64,000 nucleotides of DNA from positions 1 through 64,000 of the IMG/VR virus record IMGVR_UViG_3300024351_000023. One strand, given 5' to 3'. Within the stretch, counting starts at the first letter, position 1. Each line of letters starts with the position of its first letter. The translations under genes were made by a program, and so were the position numbers. The DNA is from a virus. Under the pieces are notes generated by a model that saw only the letters and a program-made list of their open reading frames with translations, was not told the origin of the DNA and searched no databases. Shown here in pieces: positions 52,901 to 58,875 of the stretch.

Positions 52901-53041
52901 TCAGAACTCGATGGTATCTGCAGTGGGTTCGTTCACACTCTCCCCTGCAATCTCTTCACTCACGATAACATCCAGAATGGACAGAATCTCATCACCAGTG
53001 TTACCTTGAGCAAGCAGAGAGAACATCATCGACTTAGACAT
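52901..53041 (-). CDS. Small conserved protein, 46 aa (FSLLAQGNTGDEIL type)
   Basis: Frame from the ATG at 53041: MSKSMMFSLLAQGNTGDEIL, then SILDVIVSEEIAGE. Tiny proteins with the FSLLAQGNxGDxIL motif occur in cyanophages and cyanobacteria as I remember them; function unknown. It sits immediately upstream of a terminator. The start context is TGATTATG, the same as several other genes in this array. Confidence 0.72.
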   Translation of the reverse strand: MSKSMMFSLLAQGNTGDEILSILDVIVSEEIAGESVNEPTADTIEF

Positions 53042-53116
53042 AATCACCAAGAAAGAATAAAGAACTGTTGTGGTGTTAGTTTATAGTCATAACCCAGGAC
53101 TGTTTGTGATACTAAC

Positions 53117-53308
53117 TCAGCGAACTTGTGTCACAAAGTTAGTGCCACTGCTACGGTTAGTTCTACAACGATTCCCCTTGGTTTGTGTCATCACTAGGTG
53201 AGACTTACGGGGTTTCACTGTTGCTAACCGTGTCACCTTAACCTTACCTTGAACCTCAGCAATCACGAGATCCAGTGTAGACAACGAAGCAAACTCAGAG
53301 ACGGTCAT
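53117..53308 (-). CDS. Hypothetical small basic protein, 63 aa
   Basis: From the ATG at 53308: MTVSEFASLSTLDLVIAEVQ, followed by a basic tail rich in Lys, Arg and Thr. The first 20 residues resemble in pattern the neighbouring 46-aa protein; the tail does not. A GTG two codons upstream could also start it. No homologue recognised. The frame fills the space between two better-supported genes, and the start context TGATTATG is shared with neighbours. Confidence 0.5.
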   Translation of the reverse strand: MTVSEFASLSTLDLVIAEVQGKVKVTRLATVKPRKSHLVMTQTKGNRCRTNRSSGTNFVTQVR

Positions 53309-53343
53309 AATCACGAAGAAGTGTGTTGGTGAGTGATAACAAT

Positions 53344-53661
53344 TCAGTTAAGAATCATACCCTCAGTGAACGGAACTGTTTGGACAGTATCATTCACAAA
53401 CCACTCGAAGTCTTTCTGATAAACACGAGCACCATTTCCATGCTCTTGGAGAATAGCATTGAGACGCGACTTGGTGGTGTTTGTATAATACCCACAAGTG
53501 TAAAGTTCAATGAATGTATCACCAATAGTGGCAATGTGATTCCCGTGCAGATACACATAAGACGCATCTCTTTCGGGAGAATAAGTAACAGAAGTGTTGC
53601 TATTCTTCCAGTCGATGCACTTATTGATAGCGGTATTCATCTGCTTTTCGATGATACGCAT
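53344..53661 (-). CDS. Conserved phage protein, 105 aa (YLHGN/TTKSRLNAIL family)
   Basis: I start it at the ATG at 53661 (MRIIEKQMNTAINKCIDWKN); the frame is open further upstream but into the promoter repeat. Key segments NTSVTYSPERDASYVYLHGN and TNTTKSRLNAILQEHGNG define a small family I recall from cyanophages and other aquatic viruses. They suggest a compact beta-alpha fold; function unknown. Copy A of the repeated promoter element lies about 50 bases upstream. Confidence 0.75.
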   Translation of the reverse strand: MRIIEKQMNTAINKCIDWKNSNTSVTYSPERDASYVYLHGNHIATIGDTFIELYTCGYYTNTTKSRLNAILQEHGNGARVYQKDFEWFVNDTVQTVPFTEGMILN

Positions 53662-53707
53662 TGCAGGAAAGTGTCGGTGGGTTTGTGTGGTTGATCTCTC
53701 TTCCACC

Positions 53708-53754
53708 CTTATAGAATACACGATTTTGGATCCTGTGCTCTTTTATTGTGCCAC
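53708..53754 (-). promoter_or_regulatory. Repeated promoter-like element, copy A
   Basis: Minus strand GTGGCACA (53754-53747), exactly 28 bases, then TATTCT (53718-53713). In this copy the dyad after the -10 is broken (TTCTATAAGG) and the downstream leader differs from copies B-E. It precedes the 105-aa gene. Confidence 0.65.
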
Positions 53755-53792
53755 TTTAACTTGTGTCACATGGTATAAACAATCGGAGCAAC

Positions 53793-53966
53793 TCACCATC
53801 TGTCAGGTACACTTAGGTCTTCAACATAAGCATCACACTTCTCTGCAGGTTCCAACTTGAATAACTTCTCCCAATCAATCTGATGTGGGTCGAAGTCACC
53901 GAACACTGATAGATCCAGAGTGATCCTATAACGCTGCTTCTGTGCTTGACTGTATGCTACTGACAT
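53793..53966 (-). CDS. Conserved small protein, 57 aa (FNPHQIDWEKLFKLEP type)
   Basis: From the ATG at 53966: MSVAYSQAQKQRYRITLDLS, then DFDPHQIDWEKLFKLEPAEK and YVEDLSVPDRW. I recall this as a highly conserved cyanophage microprotein; its function is not known to me. It has its own strong sigma70 promoter, with a GGAGCG ribosome site, and is the only gene of its transcript before the repeated element A. Confidence 0.8.
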   Translation of the reverse strand: MSVAYSQAQKQRYRITLDLSVFGDFDPHQIDWEKLFKLEPAEKCDAYVEDLSVPDRW

Positions 53967-53994
53967 AAGTGCGCTCCGTTGGTGTATGTGAAAC

Positions 53995-54023
53995 ACTATA
54001 AGATGCCTGTGAGAACTTGTCAA
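53995..54023 (-). promoter_or_regulatory. Strong sigma70-type promoter for the 57-aa gene
   Basis: Minus strand: perfect TTGACA (54023-54018), 17-base spacer, TATAGT (54000-53995). It also has an ATAAATA late-type core just upstream (54041-54035). It diverges from the plus-strand promoter at 54098-54126. Confidence 0.85.
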
Positions 54024-54030
54024 GTCCTGT

Positions 54031-54095
54031 GGGGTATTTATGAGCGAGTGGTGGATTTATGTGGGGGATGTGTGGGGATTTTGTGACGCTGGGGG
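54031..54095 (+). other. G-rich stretch between divergent promoters
   Basis: The plus strand has four runs of four or five G (near 54031, 54063, 54073, 54091) within about 65 bases and very few C. It separates the two divergent promoters. It could form a G-quadruplex or favour R-loop formation; that is inference. Confidence 0.6.
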
Positions 54096-54097
54096 TA

Positions 54098-54126
54098 TTG
54101 ACATTTGTGCGGAGTGCTGATATAAT
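54098..54126 (+). promoter_or_regulatory. Perfect consensus sigma70 promoter on the plus strand
   Basis: TTGACA (54098-54103), 17-base spacer, TATAAT (54121-54126), matching the bacterial consensus at all twelve positions. It points away from every annotated gene, toward the 33-bp repeats and AT-rich DNA. No convincing plus-strand gene follows, so the product would be a non-coding RNA or an origin primer. Confidence 0.9.
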
Positions 54127-54150
54127 GCACGGTAAGATCACAAGGTCTGA

Positions 54151-54236
54151 GCACATTTATAAGCACATAAGTACAAGACCTCAGCACATTTATAAGCACA
54201 TAAGTACAAGACCTCAGCACATTTATAAGCACATAA
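54151..54236 (+). repeat. 33-bp tandem repeat, 2.6 copies
   Basis: Units begin at 54151, 54184 and 54217. Each starts GCACATTTATAAGCACATAA and ends in GTACAAGACCTCA; the third is truncated. Within a unit GCACAT occurs twice (GCACATtTATAAGCACATAA). The copies are identical where they overlap. Frames across the repeat on either strand are open only because 33 is a multiple of three. The unit lies directly downstream of the plus-strand promoter. Confidence 0.95.
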
Positions 54237-54239
54237 ATG

Positions 54240-54380
54240 GGTCTTAATTGATACTAATTCTTATCATTATCACCTTTTAATAACAATAATTATCAGAGAA
54301 TAAAAACACGCATATACATTTAAAAATACATTTTTAATTGATTTTATATCATTTTATCGTTATATTGTATTAAAAAGCAT
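54240..54380. other. AT-rich gene-free segment
   Basis: About 140 bases, more than 75% A+T by eye, between the repeat array and a minus-strand terminator. No frame of interest on either strand. It has the character of an easily melted DNA-unwinding element. Confidence 0.6.
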
Positions 54381-54408
54381 AAAAAAGAGAGGGATTTGTT
54401 CCCTCTCT
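54381..54408 (-). terminator. Strong terminator of the 55819-54414 operon
   Basis: Minus strand stem AGAGAGGGA/TCCCTCTCT (9 bp) with a 5-base loop and a run of T residues, six bases after the stop of the 58-aa gene. Read from the plus strand the stem is the same but lacks a T-run. Confidence 0.93.
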
Positions 54409-54413
54409 GAGCA

Positions 54414-54590
54414 TTATTCAATCACTGGTACTTTCACCTCTTGTTTGTACTTATCAGCATAGAATCCTGCTAACTCTACTGATGACATTGGCACTGGAGT
54501 TTGATTGTATTTGTATAAACGATGTCTGTCATAAGTGAACCATTCATACTCTTTTGTTTGTAGATTAGATGCAACGCAGTGTGAGATCAT
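54414..54590 (-). CDS. Small conserved protein, 58 aa
   Basis: From the ATG at 54590: MISHCVASNLQTKEYEWFTY, then DRHRLYKYNQTPVPMSSVEL and AGFYADKYKQEVKVPV. I recall similar YEWFxYDRHRLYKYN proteins from cyanophages; function unknown. Last gene of its operon, 4 bases after the 108-aa gene and directly before a strong terminator. Confidence 0.75.
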   Translation of the reverse strand: MISHCVASNLQTKEYEWFTYDRHRLYKYNQTPVPMSSVELAGFYADKYKQEVKVPVIE

Positions 54591-54594
54591 TACA

Positions 54595-54921
54595 TCAAAC
54601 TCCTAGAAGTTCTCGTTGTTCTGGTGTAAGACTTTCAATCAATTCTTTACGCTTTTGTGATTTGATTTCTTTCTGTTTCTGCTCTTCAAGTTTTTCATCT
54701 AAAATGTTATTCATTGTGTAAAACTCATAATCACCTTTATCCCAAGTAGATTCACCTTCGTTGGTGATGAAAACAGTTTTATTGCTCCATTCGTTACTAT
54801 CGTACCAATCATCGCGCAGAGTGATTGTATAACCTTCATCTGTTTGAGTATAGGTTACATCAACAATAGAAAGTTTTTCTGCTTTACAGAGAAAGTCCAG
54901 CAGTTCAGTTGTAGTAATCAT
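54595..54921 (-). CDS. Hypothetical protein, 108 aa
   Basis: Soluble, mixed protein: N-terminal helix (TTELLDFLCKAEKLSI), a beta segment (YTITLRDDWYDSNEWSNKTV) and a charged C-terminal helix (EEQKQKEIKSQKRKELIESL, TPEQRELLG). Not recognised beyond belonging to the cyanophage small-gene set. Starts 5 bases after the membrane-protein stop. Confidence 0.75.
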   Translation of the reverse strand: MITTTELLDFLCKAEKLSIVDVTYTQTDEGYTITLRDDWYDSNEWSNKTVFITNEGESTWDKGDYEFYTMNNILDEKLEEQKQKEIKSQKRKELIESLTPEQRELLGV

Positions 54922-54926
54922 TTCAG

Positions 54927-55139
54927 TTACCTAAGATCAAAATTGTTAAACTGTTCACTCACATAATCCCACGAAAACATTGGTCCTTTGACAATAAGAT
55001 AACTGATGCCCATACATGCTACATAAGCACCACCAAATACAAATGCAAGTAACATAAAAGGAAGTGCAAATAGATTCTTCAGCATCACATACCAAGGCAA
55101 CAGATTGTTGTTTGGTGTTTGAGGAAACTTCCAGTTCAT
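54927..55139 (-). CDS. Small membrane protein, 70 aa
   Basis: One long hydrophobic region at about 23-50 (LFALPFMLLAFVFGGAYVAC, then MGISYLIV), sufficient for one long or two short transmembrane helices, with polar ends. Overlaps the upstream 57-aa gene by 4 bases. Function unknown; early membrane proteins of T4-like phages often act on host membrane processes. Confidence 0.72.
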   Translation of the reverse strand: MNWKFPQTPNNNLLPWYVMLKNLFALPFMLLAFVFGGAYVACMGISYLIVKGPMFSWDYVSEQFNNFDLR

Positions 55140-55309
55140 TGGTTTTCAGGATAAAGAATGTCTAGCATTTGTTGATAATACTCATCTGCTTCAACCTCAC
55201 ATTGATGAGATTCAGTTGCATCTTCAATCTCATATTGTTTTAGGTTGAGAGTGTGAATCACTGTAGAGAGAAGTTCAGTCAGAGCATCAACTTTGTCTGC
55301 ATCAGTCAT
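55136..55309 (-). CDS. Hypothetical acidic protein, 57 aa
   Basis: I start at the ATG at 55309 (MTDADKVDALTELLSTVIHT), because it overlaps the previous stop (ATGA); upstream codons only repeat the previous gene in another frame. Helical and acidic, with AEVxADEYYQQMLDIL-like C-terminus (seen: EVEADEYYQQMLDILYPEN). Function unknown. Confidence 0.68.
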   Translation of the reverse strand: MTDADKVDALTELLSTVIHTLNLKQYEIEDATESHQCEVEADEYYQQMLDILYPENQ

Positions 55310-55437
55310 TGCATTAAGTGCGCAGGTGATCCACAAGAAAGATAAAACTCAATCATCCTTTGTGCTTCATCAAGTGTAGAGAATGATTGTATTCTCCACT
55401 CTTGTTGATATGGTGTGAAGTAGCGAATCGTGAACAT
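55306..55437 (-). CDS. Hypothetical protein, 43 aa
   Basis: From the ATG at 55437: MFTIRYFTPYQQEWRIQSFS, then TLDEAQRMIEFYLSCGSPAH. The pattern (beta strand, TLDEAQRM helix) resembles small proteins I know from cyanophages and cyanobacteria. A TTG further upstream could extend it to 60 residues but the extension is hydrophobic and unlike the family. Confidence 0.66.
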   Translation of the reverse strand: MFTIRYFTPYQQEWRIQSFSTLDEAQRMIEFYLSCGSPAHLMQ

Positions 55438-55492
55438 CTCAGTGATGAAAGTAGAAACGAAGTACAACTGAAATGAATACAGTTTCAATCAT

Positions 55493-55819
55493 TTACATCA
55501 ACGAAAATGCTTCAGTTTGAGATACACTACCTTCTGGCAGTTTTGTAGTTTCAGCACAGAAAACTGCATCAGCAAAAGTATTAAACTTTCCGAAGTTTAC
55601 TTGATTACCAACCCAGCAACCTTTGTATTCATAAACCATTGCTTGCACAATAAACTCATCACCTTTTGTTTGCTGATTCACAGAATGACGAATCTCAATG
55701 TTGTTTCCTTCCTGAGAATAAGTGTCGAAACTATTACTCTTAAAGCGACGATTCCAGGTAGGAAAACTTACAGAAACATCAATGTTCTCAGCAAAGAGAT
55801 TTGCGAAGTGAGCAGTCAT
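55493..55819 (-). CDS. Hypothetical protein, 108 aa, first gene under repeat element B
   Basis: Reads MTAHFANLFAENIDVSVSFP, then TWNRRFKSNSFDTYSQEGNN and a beta-rich core ending KLPEGSVSQTEAFSLM. Not recognised. It starts right after the conserved leader (AAGGGATTTCACTCAATG), whose AAGGGA is the probable ribosome site. Heads the operon 55819-54414. Confidence 0.75.
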   Translation of the reverse strand: MTAHFANLFAENIDVSVSFPTWNRRFKSNSFDTYSQEGNNIEIRHSVNQQTKGDEFIVQAMVYEYKGCWVGNQVNFGKFNTFADAVFCAETTKLPEGSVSQTEAFSLM

Positions 55820-55886
55820 TGAGTGAAATCCCTTGAACTTCTATAGAATACACGATTTTGGACACTGGAGAGATTTATTGTGCCAC
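55820..55886 (-). promoter_or_regulatory. Repeated promoter-like element, copy B
   Basis: Minus strand GTGGCACA (55886-55879), 28 bases, TATTCT (55850-55845) flowing into the perfect dyad TTCTATAGAA (55848-55839), then the shared leader GTTCAAGGGATTTCAC to the ATG. The TAA stop of the upstream 58-aa gene lies inside the element. Confidence 0.8.
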
Positions 55887-56051
55887 CTCTACAAGTGTCC
55901 TATCAATATATTTTTGATTGAGAATACTCAGGTAATCAAAAGGCCAAAGAACAGGATTTTCCAGAAAAAACTCATCATCAGCATCAGTCAGTTGTGGATA
56001 CTTTTCCCGACACATTTGCAGGATTTCTTCATCAGTGGGAAACTTGTTCAT
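55875..56051 (-). CDS. Hypothetical protein, 58 aa
   Basis: From the ATG at 56051: MNKFPTDEEILQMCREKYPQ, then DDEFFLENPVLWPFDYLSIL. Acidic and helical. It is the last gene of the 57271-55875 operon; its stop codon is embedded in promoter element B of the next operon. Junction with the gene before it is TGA-TT-ATG. Function unknown. Confidence 0.68.
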   Translation of the reverse strand: MNKFPTDEEILQMCREKYPQLTDADDEFFLENPVLWPFDYLSILNQKYIDRTLVEVAQ

Positions 56052-56053
56052 AA

Positions 56054-56209
56054 TCAGCAGTTGCGAAGTTTCAATTCCTCAATGAGAAGATTCATATACT
56101 CTTCTGCTTCTGGTGTCTTTAACAGTGCTGTATCTGCAATCTCAAAGGATAAATCAGAATCAGCAAGTTCTTGCAGTTCTTCTACAGAATAGAAACCATA
56201 ATCAGTCAT
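56054..56209 (-). CDS. Hypothetical acidic protein, 51 aa
   Basis: I start at the ATG at 56209 (MTDYGFYSVEELQELADSDL), four bases after the previous stop. Helical, acidic, with PEAEEYMNLLIEELKLR at the end. Function unknown. Confidence 0.68.
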   Translation of the reverse strand: MTDYGFYSVEELQELADSDLSFEIADTALLKTPEAEEYMNLLIEELKLRNC

Positions 56210-56213
56210 TGAA

Positions 56214-56459
56214 TTAACCTCCACCGTATTCATAAGCAACAACACCAGCAGGATGATTCACACCTTCGATGACTTTAATTGGTGCAGAATTAAACTCTTT
56301 TTGCATATCTTCATTCTTTACTTTTGCATAATCACTTTCACCAGATTCACCAAACTGCTCCATAAAGATCTGCTCACAATGAGGCAATGATTCAGCAGCG
56401 ATTACACACATTCCAGGAGTGTAATCATACAGCACTTCGTTGAGAATGTAGAGGTTCAT
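56214..56459 (-). CDS. Hypothetical protein, 81 aa
   Basis: Start at the ATG at 56459 (MNLYILNEVLYDYTPGMCVI), four bases after the preceding stop; ATGs further upstream would overlap that gene. Contains AAESLPHCEQIFMEQFGESG and PAGVVAYEYGGG. I recall YDYTxGMxVxxAxS proteins from cyanophages and cyanobacteria, function unknown. Confidence 0.72.
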   Translation of the reverse strand: MNLYILNEVLYDYTPGMCVIAAESLPHCEQIFMEQFGESGESDYAKVKNEDMQKEFNSAPIKVIEGVNHPAGVVAYEYGGG

Positions 56460-56463
56460 TGTT

Positions 56464-56661
56464 TTAGTTGCGGTCATAAACAAGATTCTCAAGTTCAGTA
56501 AGAAGTTCGGGCGTGAAGTTTTCTACAATGAGAACTGGTTCTTCATCCTCATTGCAATCATAATACAATTCACATTCATACTGATAAGCAAGGTCATCAT
56601 CCAACAACATCAGATTCTCAAGTTGTTGTTCAATACTGCGAATCAGTTGTTCTTGTGTCAT
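56464..56661 (-). CDS. Hypothetical acidic protein, 65 aa
   Basis: Reads MTQEQLIRSIEQQLENLMLL, then DDDLAYQYECELYYDCNEDE and a C-terminal helix. Strongly acidic. Overlaps the membrane-protein gene upstream by 4 bases (ATGA). Function unknown. Confidence 0.7.
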   Translation of the reverse strand: MTQEQLIRSIEQQLENLMLLDDDLAYQYECELYYDCNEDEEPVLIVENFTPELLTELENLVYDRN

Positions 56662-56843
56662 TTTGCGGGATAAAGACAGGAACTAAGATGACCGGGGCGA
56701 ACAAGAACTTGCCCACCTTTTGCTGCACATTGTGCTTCAATCTTTGGATTGGTAAAAGCAAGAAGAATTGCAGCAAATGCAAGAAATACTACACCAATCC
56801 CAAGATAAACAAACACCTCAAACCAAGTTTCGTTGTTGTTCAA
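56658..56843 (-). CDS. Small membrane protein, 61 aa (TTG start)
   Basis: Residues 8-30 (FEVFVYLGIGVVFLAFAAIL) form a clear transmembrane helix; the outer half carries two cysteines (AQCAAKGGQ, SSCLYPAK) that could be disulfide-bonded. The start is TTG overlapping the upstream TGA (TTGA), since no ATG is available. Function unknown. Confidence 0.68.
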   Translation of the reverse strand: MNNNETWFEVFVYLGIGVVFLAFAAILLAFTNPKIEAQCAAKGGQVLVRPGHLSSCLYPAK

Positions 56844-57028
56844 AACTCAACCTCCCAATCAGAATCGTTGTTGAGATTAACCCAGAAAAAGTTCTTTCCA
56901 TTCAGTGAACGCAAAAATACACGATCACCTTTGTTTTGTTCAACAATACACTCTGATTCTGATTGCATCAAGTTACAAAATCTGTTCTTTGCTTTCTTAG
57001 ATTTTGGAGAGACAAATGCAGTGTTCAT
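56840..57028 (-). CDS. Hypothetical protein, 62 aa
   Basis: Basic N-terminus (MNTAFVSPKSKKAKNRFCNL) and a small beta core (CIVEQNKGDRVFLRSLNGKN, FFWVNLNNDSDW), reminiscent of an SH3-like barrel. Seen by me before in cyanophages; function unknown. Follows the 79-aa gene by 3 bases. Confidence 0.7.
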   Translation of the reverse strand: MNTAFVSPKSKKAKNRFCNLMQSESECIVEQNKGDRVFLRSLNGKNFFWVNLNNDSDWEVEF

Positions 57029-57031
57029 TGT

Positions 57032-57271
57032 TCAAAAGTGCGATTCGGACCAATCAAGTTTGTCACTGTACTTTGCAATACCATCGTAACAACGACCTGC
57101 CATCAGATCGTCACCGTCAGCGACATAACCTTTGAGAAACTCAAAGCAATACTTGATACGCAGTTCAGGTGCAACTGCATCAAGTTGTTGTTGCTTACGC
57201 TGCTGATAGTTTGCATTGTAAGCAAACATTTCACGATCTTCGATGCTGATGGGATGAAACTTGCGATCCAT
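57032..57271 (-). CDS. Hypothetical protein, 79 aa, first gene under repeat element C
   Basis: Reads MDRKFHPISIEDREMFAYNA, then QQRKQQQLDAVAPELRIKYC and YVADGDDLMAGRCYDGIAKY. Helical, soluble; not recognised. Starts after the conserved leader of element C and heads the seven-gene operon 57271-55875. Confidence 0.75.
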   Translation of the reverse strand: MDRKFHPISIEDREMFAYNANYQQRKQQQLDAVAPELRIKYCFEFLKGYVADGDDLMAGRCYDGIAKYSDKLDWSESHF

Positions 57272-57338
57272 TGGGTGAAATCCCTTGAACTTCTATAGAA
57301 TACACCAATCTGGGCGCTGTGCTCATACCTTGTGACAG
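57272..57338 (-). promoter_or_regulatory. Repeated promoter-like element, copy C
   Basis: Minus strand CTGTCACA (57338-57331), 28 bases, TATTCT (57302-57297), dyad TTCTATAGAA (57300-57291) and leader GTTCAAGGGATTTCACCC before the ATG at 57271. Confidence 0.78.
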
Positions 57339-57342
57339 TTCC

Positions 57343-57600
57343 TCAACCGTCCGCATTTACTACATTTTCAATCATTTCATTCACATAATCTTCATCATAA
57401 AACTGTGAAATCTCTTCTACCAATTCATCTGGAGTAGAACAACTTTCACGCAGATTCATTTCAATTTGTTCTGATACAAATTGCACCAAACTGTCTAGAT
57501 CCATTCCATCAACCAACTGCTCAACATAGTTGGCAAGCAGTTTATCGTACTGATCTTGAGTAAGTTCCATTTTGTTTGTGAAGTTAGGAAGGGAAATCAT
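57343..57600 (-). CDS. Hypothetical acidic protein, 85 aa
   Basis: From the ATG at 57600 that overlaps the preceding stop (ATGA): MISLPNFTNKMELTQDQYDK, then LVQFVSEQIEMNLRESCSTP. All-helical and acidic. An internal ATG at 57570 is an alternative. Last gene of the element D operon. Function unknown. Confidence 0.72.
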   Translation of the reverse strand: MISLPNFTNKMELTQDQYDKLLANYVEQLVDGMDLDSLVQFVSEQIEMNLRESCSTPDELVEEISQFYDEDYVNEMIENVVNADG

Positions 57601-57812
57601 TTTTTGAGAAAGTTTTTGATGAAACTAAGAATTAGAATCACACCAAACACCTGCCAATAGGTGACAGTCAAACCAATCAGAAAATGGATAATTGCATATA
57701 GCACACCTGCGAAGATTGCAGTGGCAATGAGACTACCAATCAGTTCTCCAATCAATCCACTAATCTCAACTAAAATCTCTTTGATTTGTTGCTTTTCAGA
57801 AGAAATAGTCAT
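57597..57812 (-). CDS. Small membrane protein, 71 aa
   Basis: Short charged N-terminus, then two hydrophobic segments (about 17-42, LIGELIGSLIATAIFAGVLY; and 46-66, LTVTYWQVFGVILILSFIKN), giving two transmembrane helices with a lysine-rich tail. Junction TGA-TT-ATG with the gene before. Function unknown. Confidence 0.73.
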   Translation of the reverse strand: MTISSEKQQIKEILVEISGLIGELIGSLIATAIFAGVLYAIIHFLIGLTVTYWQVFGVILILSFIKNFLKK

Positions 57813-57814
57813 AA

Positions 57815-58039
57815 TCAGTTCTTGAAGTAAAAACCTGCAGTTTTGTTCATTGCAATCAATTTATCTTGAATCTCTTGCAACTCTGGTTCATAACAACCTT
57901 CATATAAATCATCACTATCAACTTCTGCAGTTTCCTCCAGATAGAGTGTTCCACCTTCAAGAAGTGGAGTGTAATACATTGCACCTTCTGCATCAATAGA
58001 ATATGCACAACCGTGACCTTCGGGAATGTATAGAATCAT
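57815..58039 (-). CDS. Hypothetical acidic protein, 74 aa
   Basis: Reads MILYIPEGHGCAYSIDAEGA, then MYYTPLLEGGTLYLEETAEV and a C-terminal helix. The beta-rich N-terminal half is a pattern I know from cyanophages; function unknown. Starts 3 bases after the previous stop. Confidence 0.73.
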   Translation of the reverse strand: MILYIPEGHGCAYSIDAEGAMYYTPLLEGGTLYLEETAEVDSDDLYEGCYEPELQEIQDKLIAMNKTAGFYFKN

Positions 58040-58042
58040 TGT

Positions 58043-58249
58043 TCAGTGAGTGTTGAGAATGTGACGGTAATCAATAGACTTAATGCACCAACCAGTCCAA
58101 GATGTAATCTCTTCGACTAGATCTTCTTCATCATCTGCTTCTACAATCTGACCGATTGTTTCTTCAGTGATTGCGTTCATCTCTTCTGCAGAGATTTCAT
58201 CTTCAGCACCAGTGAAATCAAACTCAATGTCAGTAACTTGGAATTGCAT
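58043..58249 (-). CDS. Hypothetical protein, 68 aa (ITSWTGWCIKSIDY type)
   Basis: The ATG at 58249 overlaps the previous stop (TAATG) and gives MQFQVTDIEFDFTGAEDEIS. The C-terminal EEITSWTGWCIKSIDYRHIL is a motif I have seen in small cyanobacterial and cyanophage proteins. Very acidic middle section. Function unknown. Confidence 0.75.
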   Translation of the reverse strand: MQFQVTDIEFDFTGAEDEISAEEMNAITEETIGQIVEADDEEDLVEEITSWTGWCIKSIDYRHILNTH

Positions 58250-58383
58250 TACTTGCAATAGTTAGGGTCAATTTGACAGAAACGATCTGCTTGTTGTTCT
58301 TGATACTCATTCACAGTAGCGTGAGCAGCAAGACCAACACGAAGACCAAGCGCGAGAGTAGCAATCAAAAAAGCAATTCGCAT
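58249..58383 (-). CDS. Small exported or membrane-anchored protein, 44 aa
   Basis: From the ATG at 58383: MRIAFLIATLALGLRVGLAA, a signal-peptide-like or membrane segment ending in AAHA, followed by a short tail with two cysteines (FCQIDPNYCK). Overlaps both neighbours by one base (TGATG and TAATG). Possibly periplasmic with a disulfide; function unknown. Confidence 0.65.
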   Translation of the reverse strand: MRIAFLIATLALGLRVGLAAHATVNEYQEQQADRFCQIDPNYCK

Positions 58384-58529
58384 CAGACTTCATCCCTCAT
58401 TTGACCAACTTTGTCATAAAGTTGCTCAATATCCACATCCAGATGTTCACTCAATTCTATCCAATCGTGAAACTCAATCAATGCAAGAATTGCATCCAAT
58501 TCTTCAAAAGTGAGAGTGGTTTTAGTCAT
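58383..58529 (-). CDS. Hypothetical acidic helical protein, 48 aa
   Basis: From the ATG at 58529: MTKTTLTFEELDAILALIEF, then IELSEHLDVDIEQLYDKVGQ. Acidic two-helix protein, similar in style to small phage regulators, but no function recognised. TGATG overlaps at both ends give strong translational coupling. Confidence 0.7.
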   Translation of the reverse strand: MTKTTLTFEELDAILALIEFHDWIELSEHLDVDIEQLYDKVGQMRDEV

Positions 58530-58777
58530 CAAACTGCACCTTGCATAAAGTTGTACTCTTGAACCAGACCAATGTTGTCACCAGTGATGACATAATCCAT
58601 TGCGATTCTCTCATCAATCTCGCGGATTGCATCTTTCTTGGTGATGCACTTCTGAGAGATTGTATCAATACCCTTCCAAGAAAGAATCTTGAGAGTGTGA
58701 GTAGAACAATCCTCAATGGGATAGAATCCCACGAGCATTGTGCCGTCTTTTGATTGAAGTGTGGGAAACTCGGTCAT
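58529..58777 (-). CDS. Hypothetical protein, 82 aa, first gene under repeat element D
   Basis: Reads MTEFPTLQSKDGTMLVGFYP, then KILSWKGIDTISQKCITKKD and a C-terminal beta segment. Not recognised. Heads the operon 58777-57343 and starts after the conserved leader of element D. Confidence 0.74.
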   Translation of the reverse strand: MTEFPTLQSKDGTMLVGFYPIEDCSTHTLKILSWKGIDTISQKCITKKDAIREIDERIAMDYVITGDNIGLVQEYNFMQGAV

Positions 58778-58843
58778 GGGTGAAATCCCTTGAACTTCTT
58801 AAGAATACACGATTTTGGGTCAGGAAACCAGAGCGTGTGCCAG
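58778..58843 (-). promoter_or_regulatory. Repeated promoter-like element, copy D
   Basis: Minus strand CTGGCACA (58843-58836), 28 bases, TATTCT (58807-58802), dyad TTCTTAAGAA (58805-58796) and leader GTTCAAGGGATTTCACCC before the ATG at 58777. Confidence 0.78.
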
Positions 58844-58875
58844 AAATCGAACTGGCACACCTCTCTTAGTTTATA

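Noticed and set aside
53926-54156. 76-codon minus-strand frame across the divergent promoters
   Set aside because: It covers both promoters and the G-rich segment, has no ribosome site and overlaps the supported 57-aa gene.
54151-54236. CRISPR-like array
   Set aside because: The 33-bp units are directly contiguous with no variable spacers, so this is a simple tandem repeat.
54038-54247. Repeat proteins on both strands (11-residue repeats such as VLINVLRSCTY or HIYKHISTRPQ)
   Set aside because: The frames stay open only because the 33-bp DNA repeat is a multiple of three. The plus-strand frame starts upstream of the promoter, and neither has a ribosome site.
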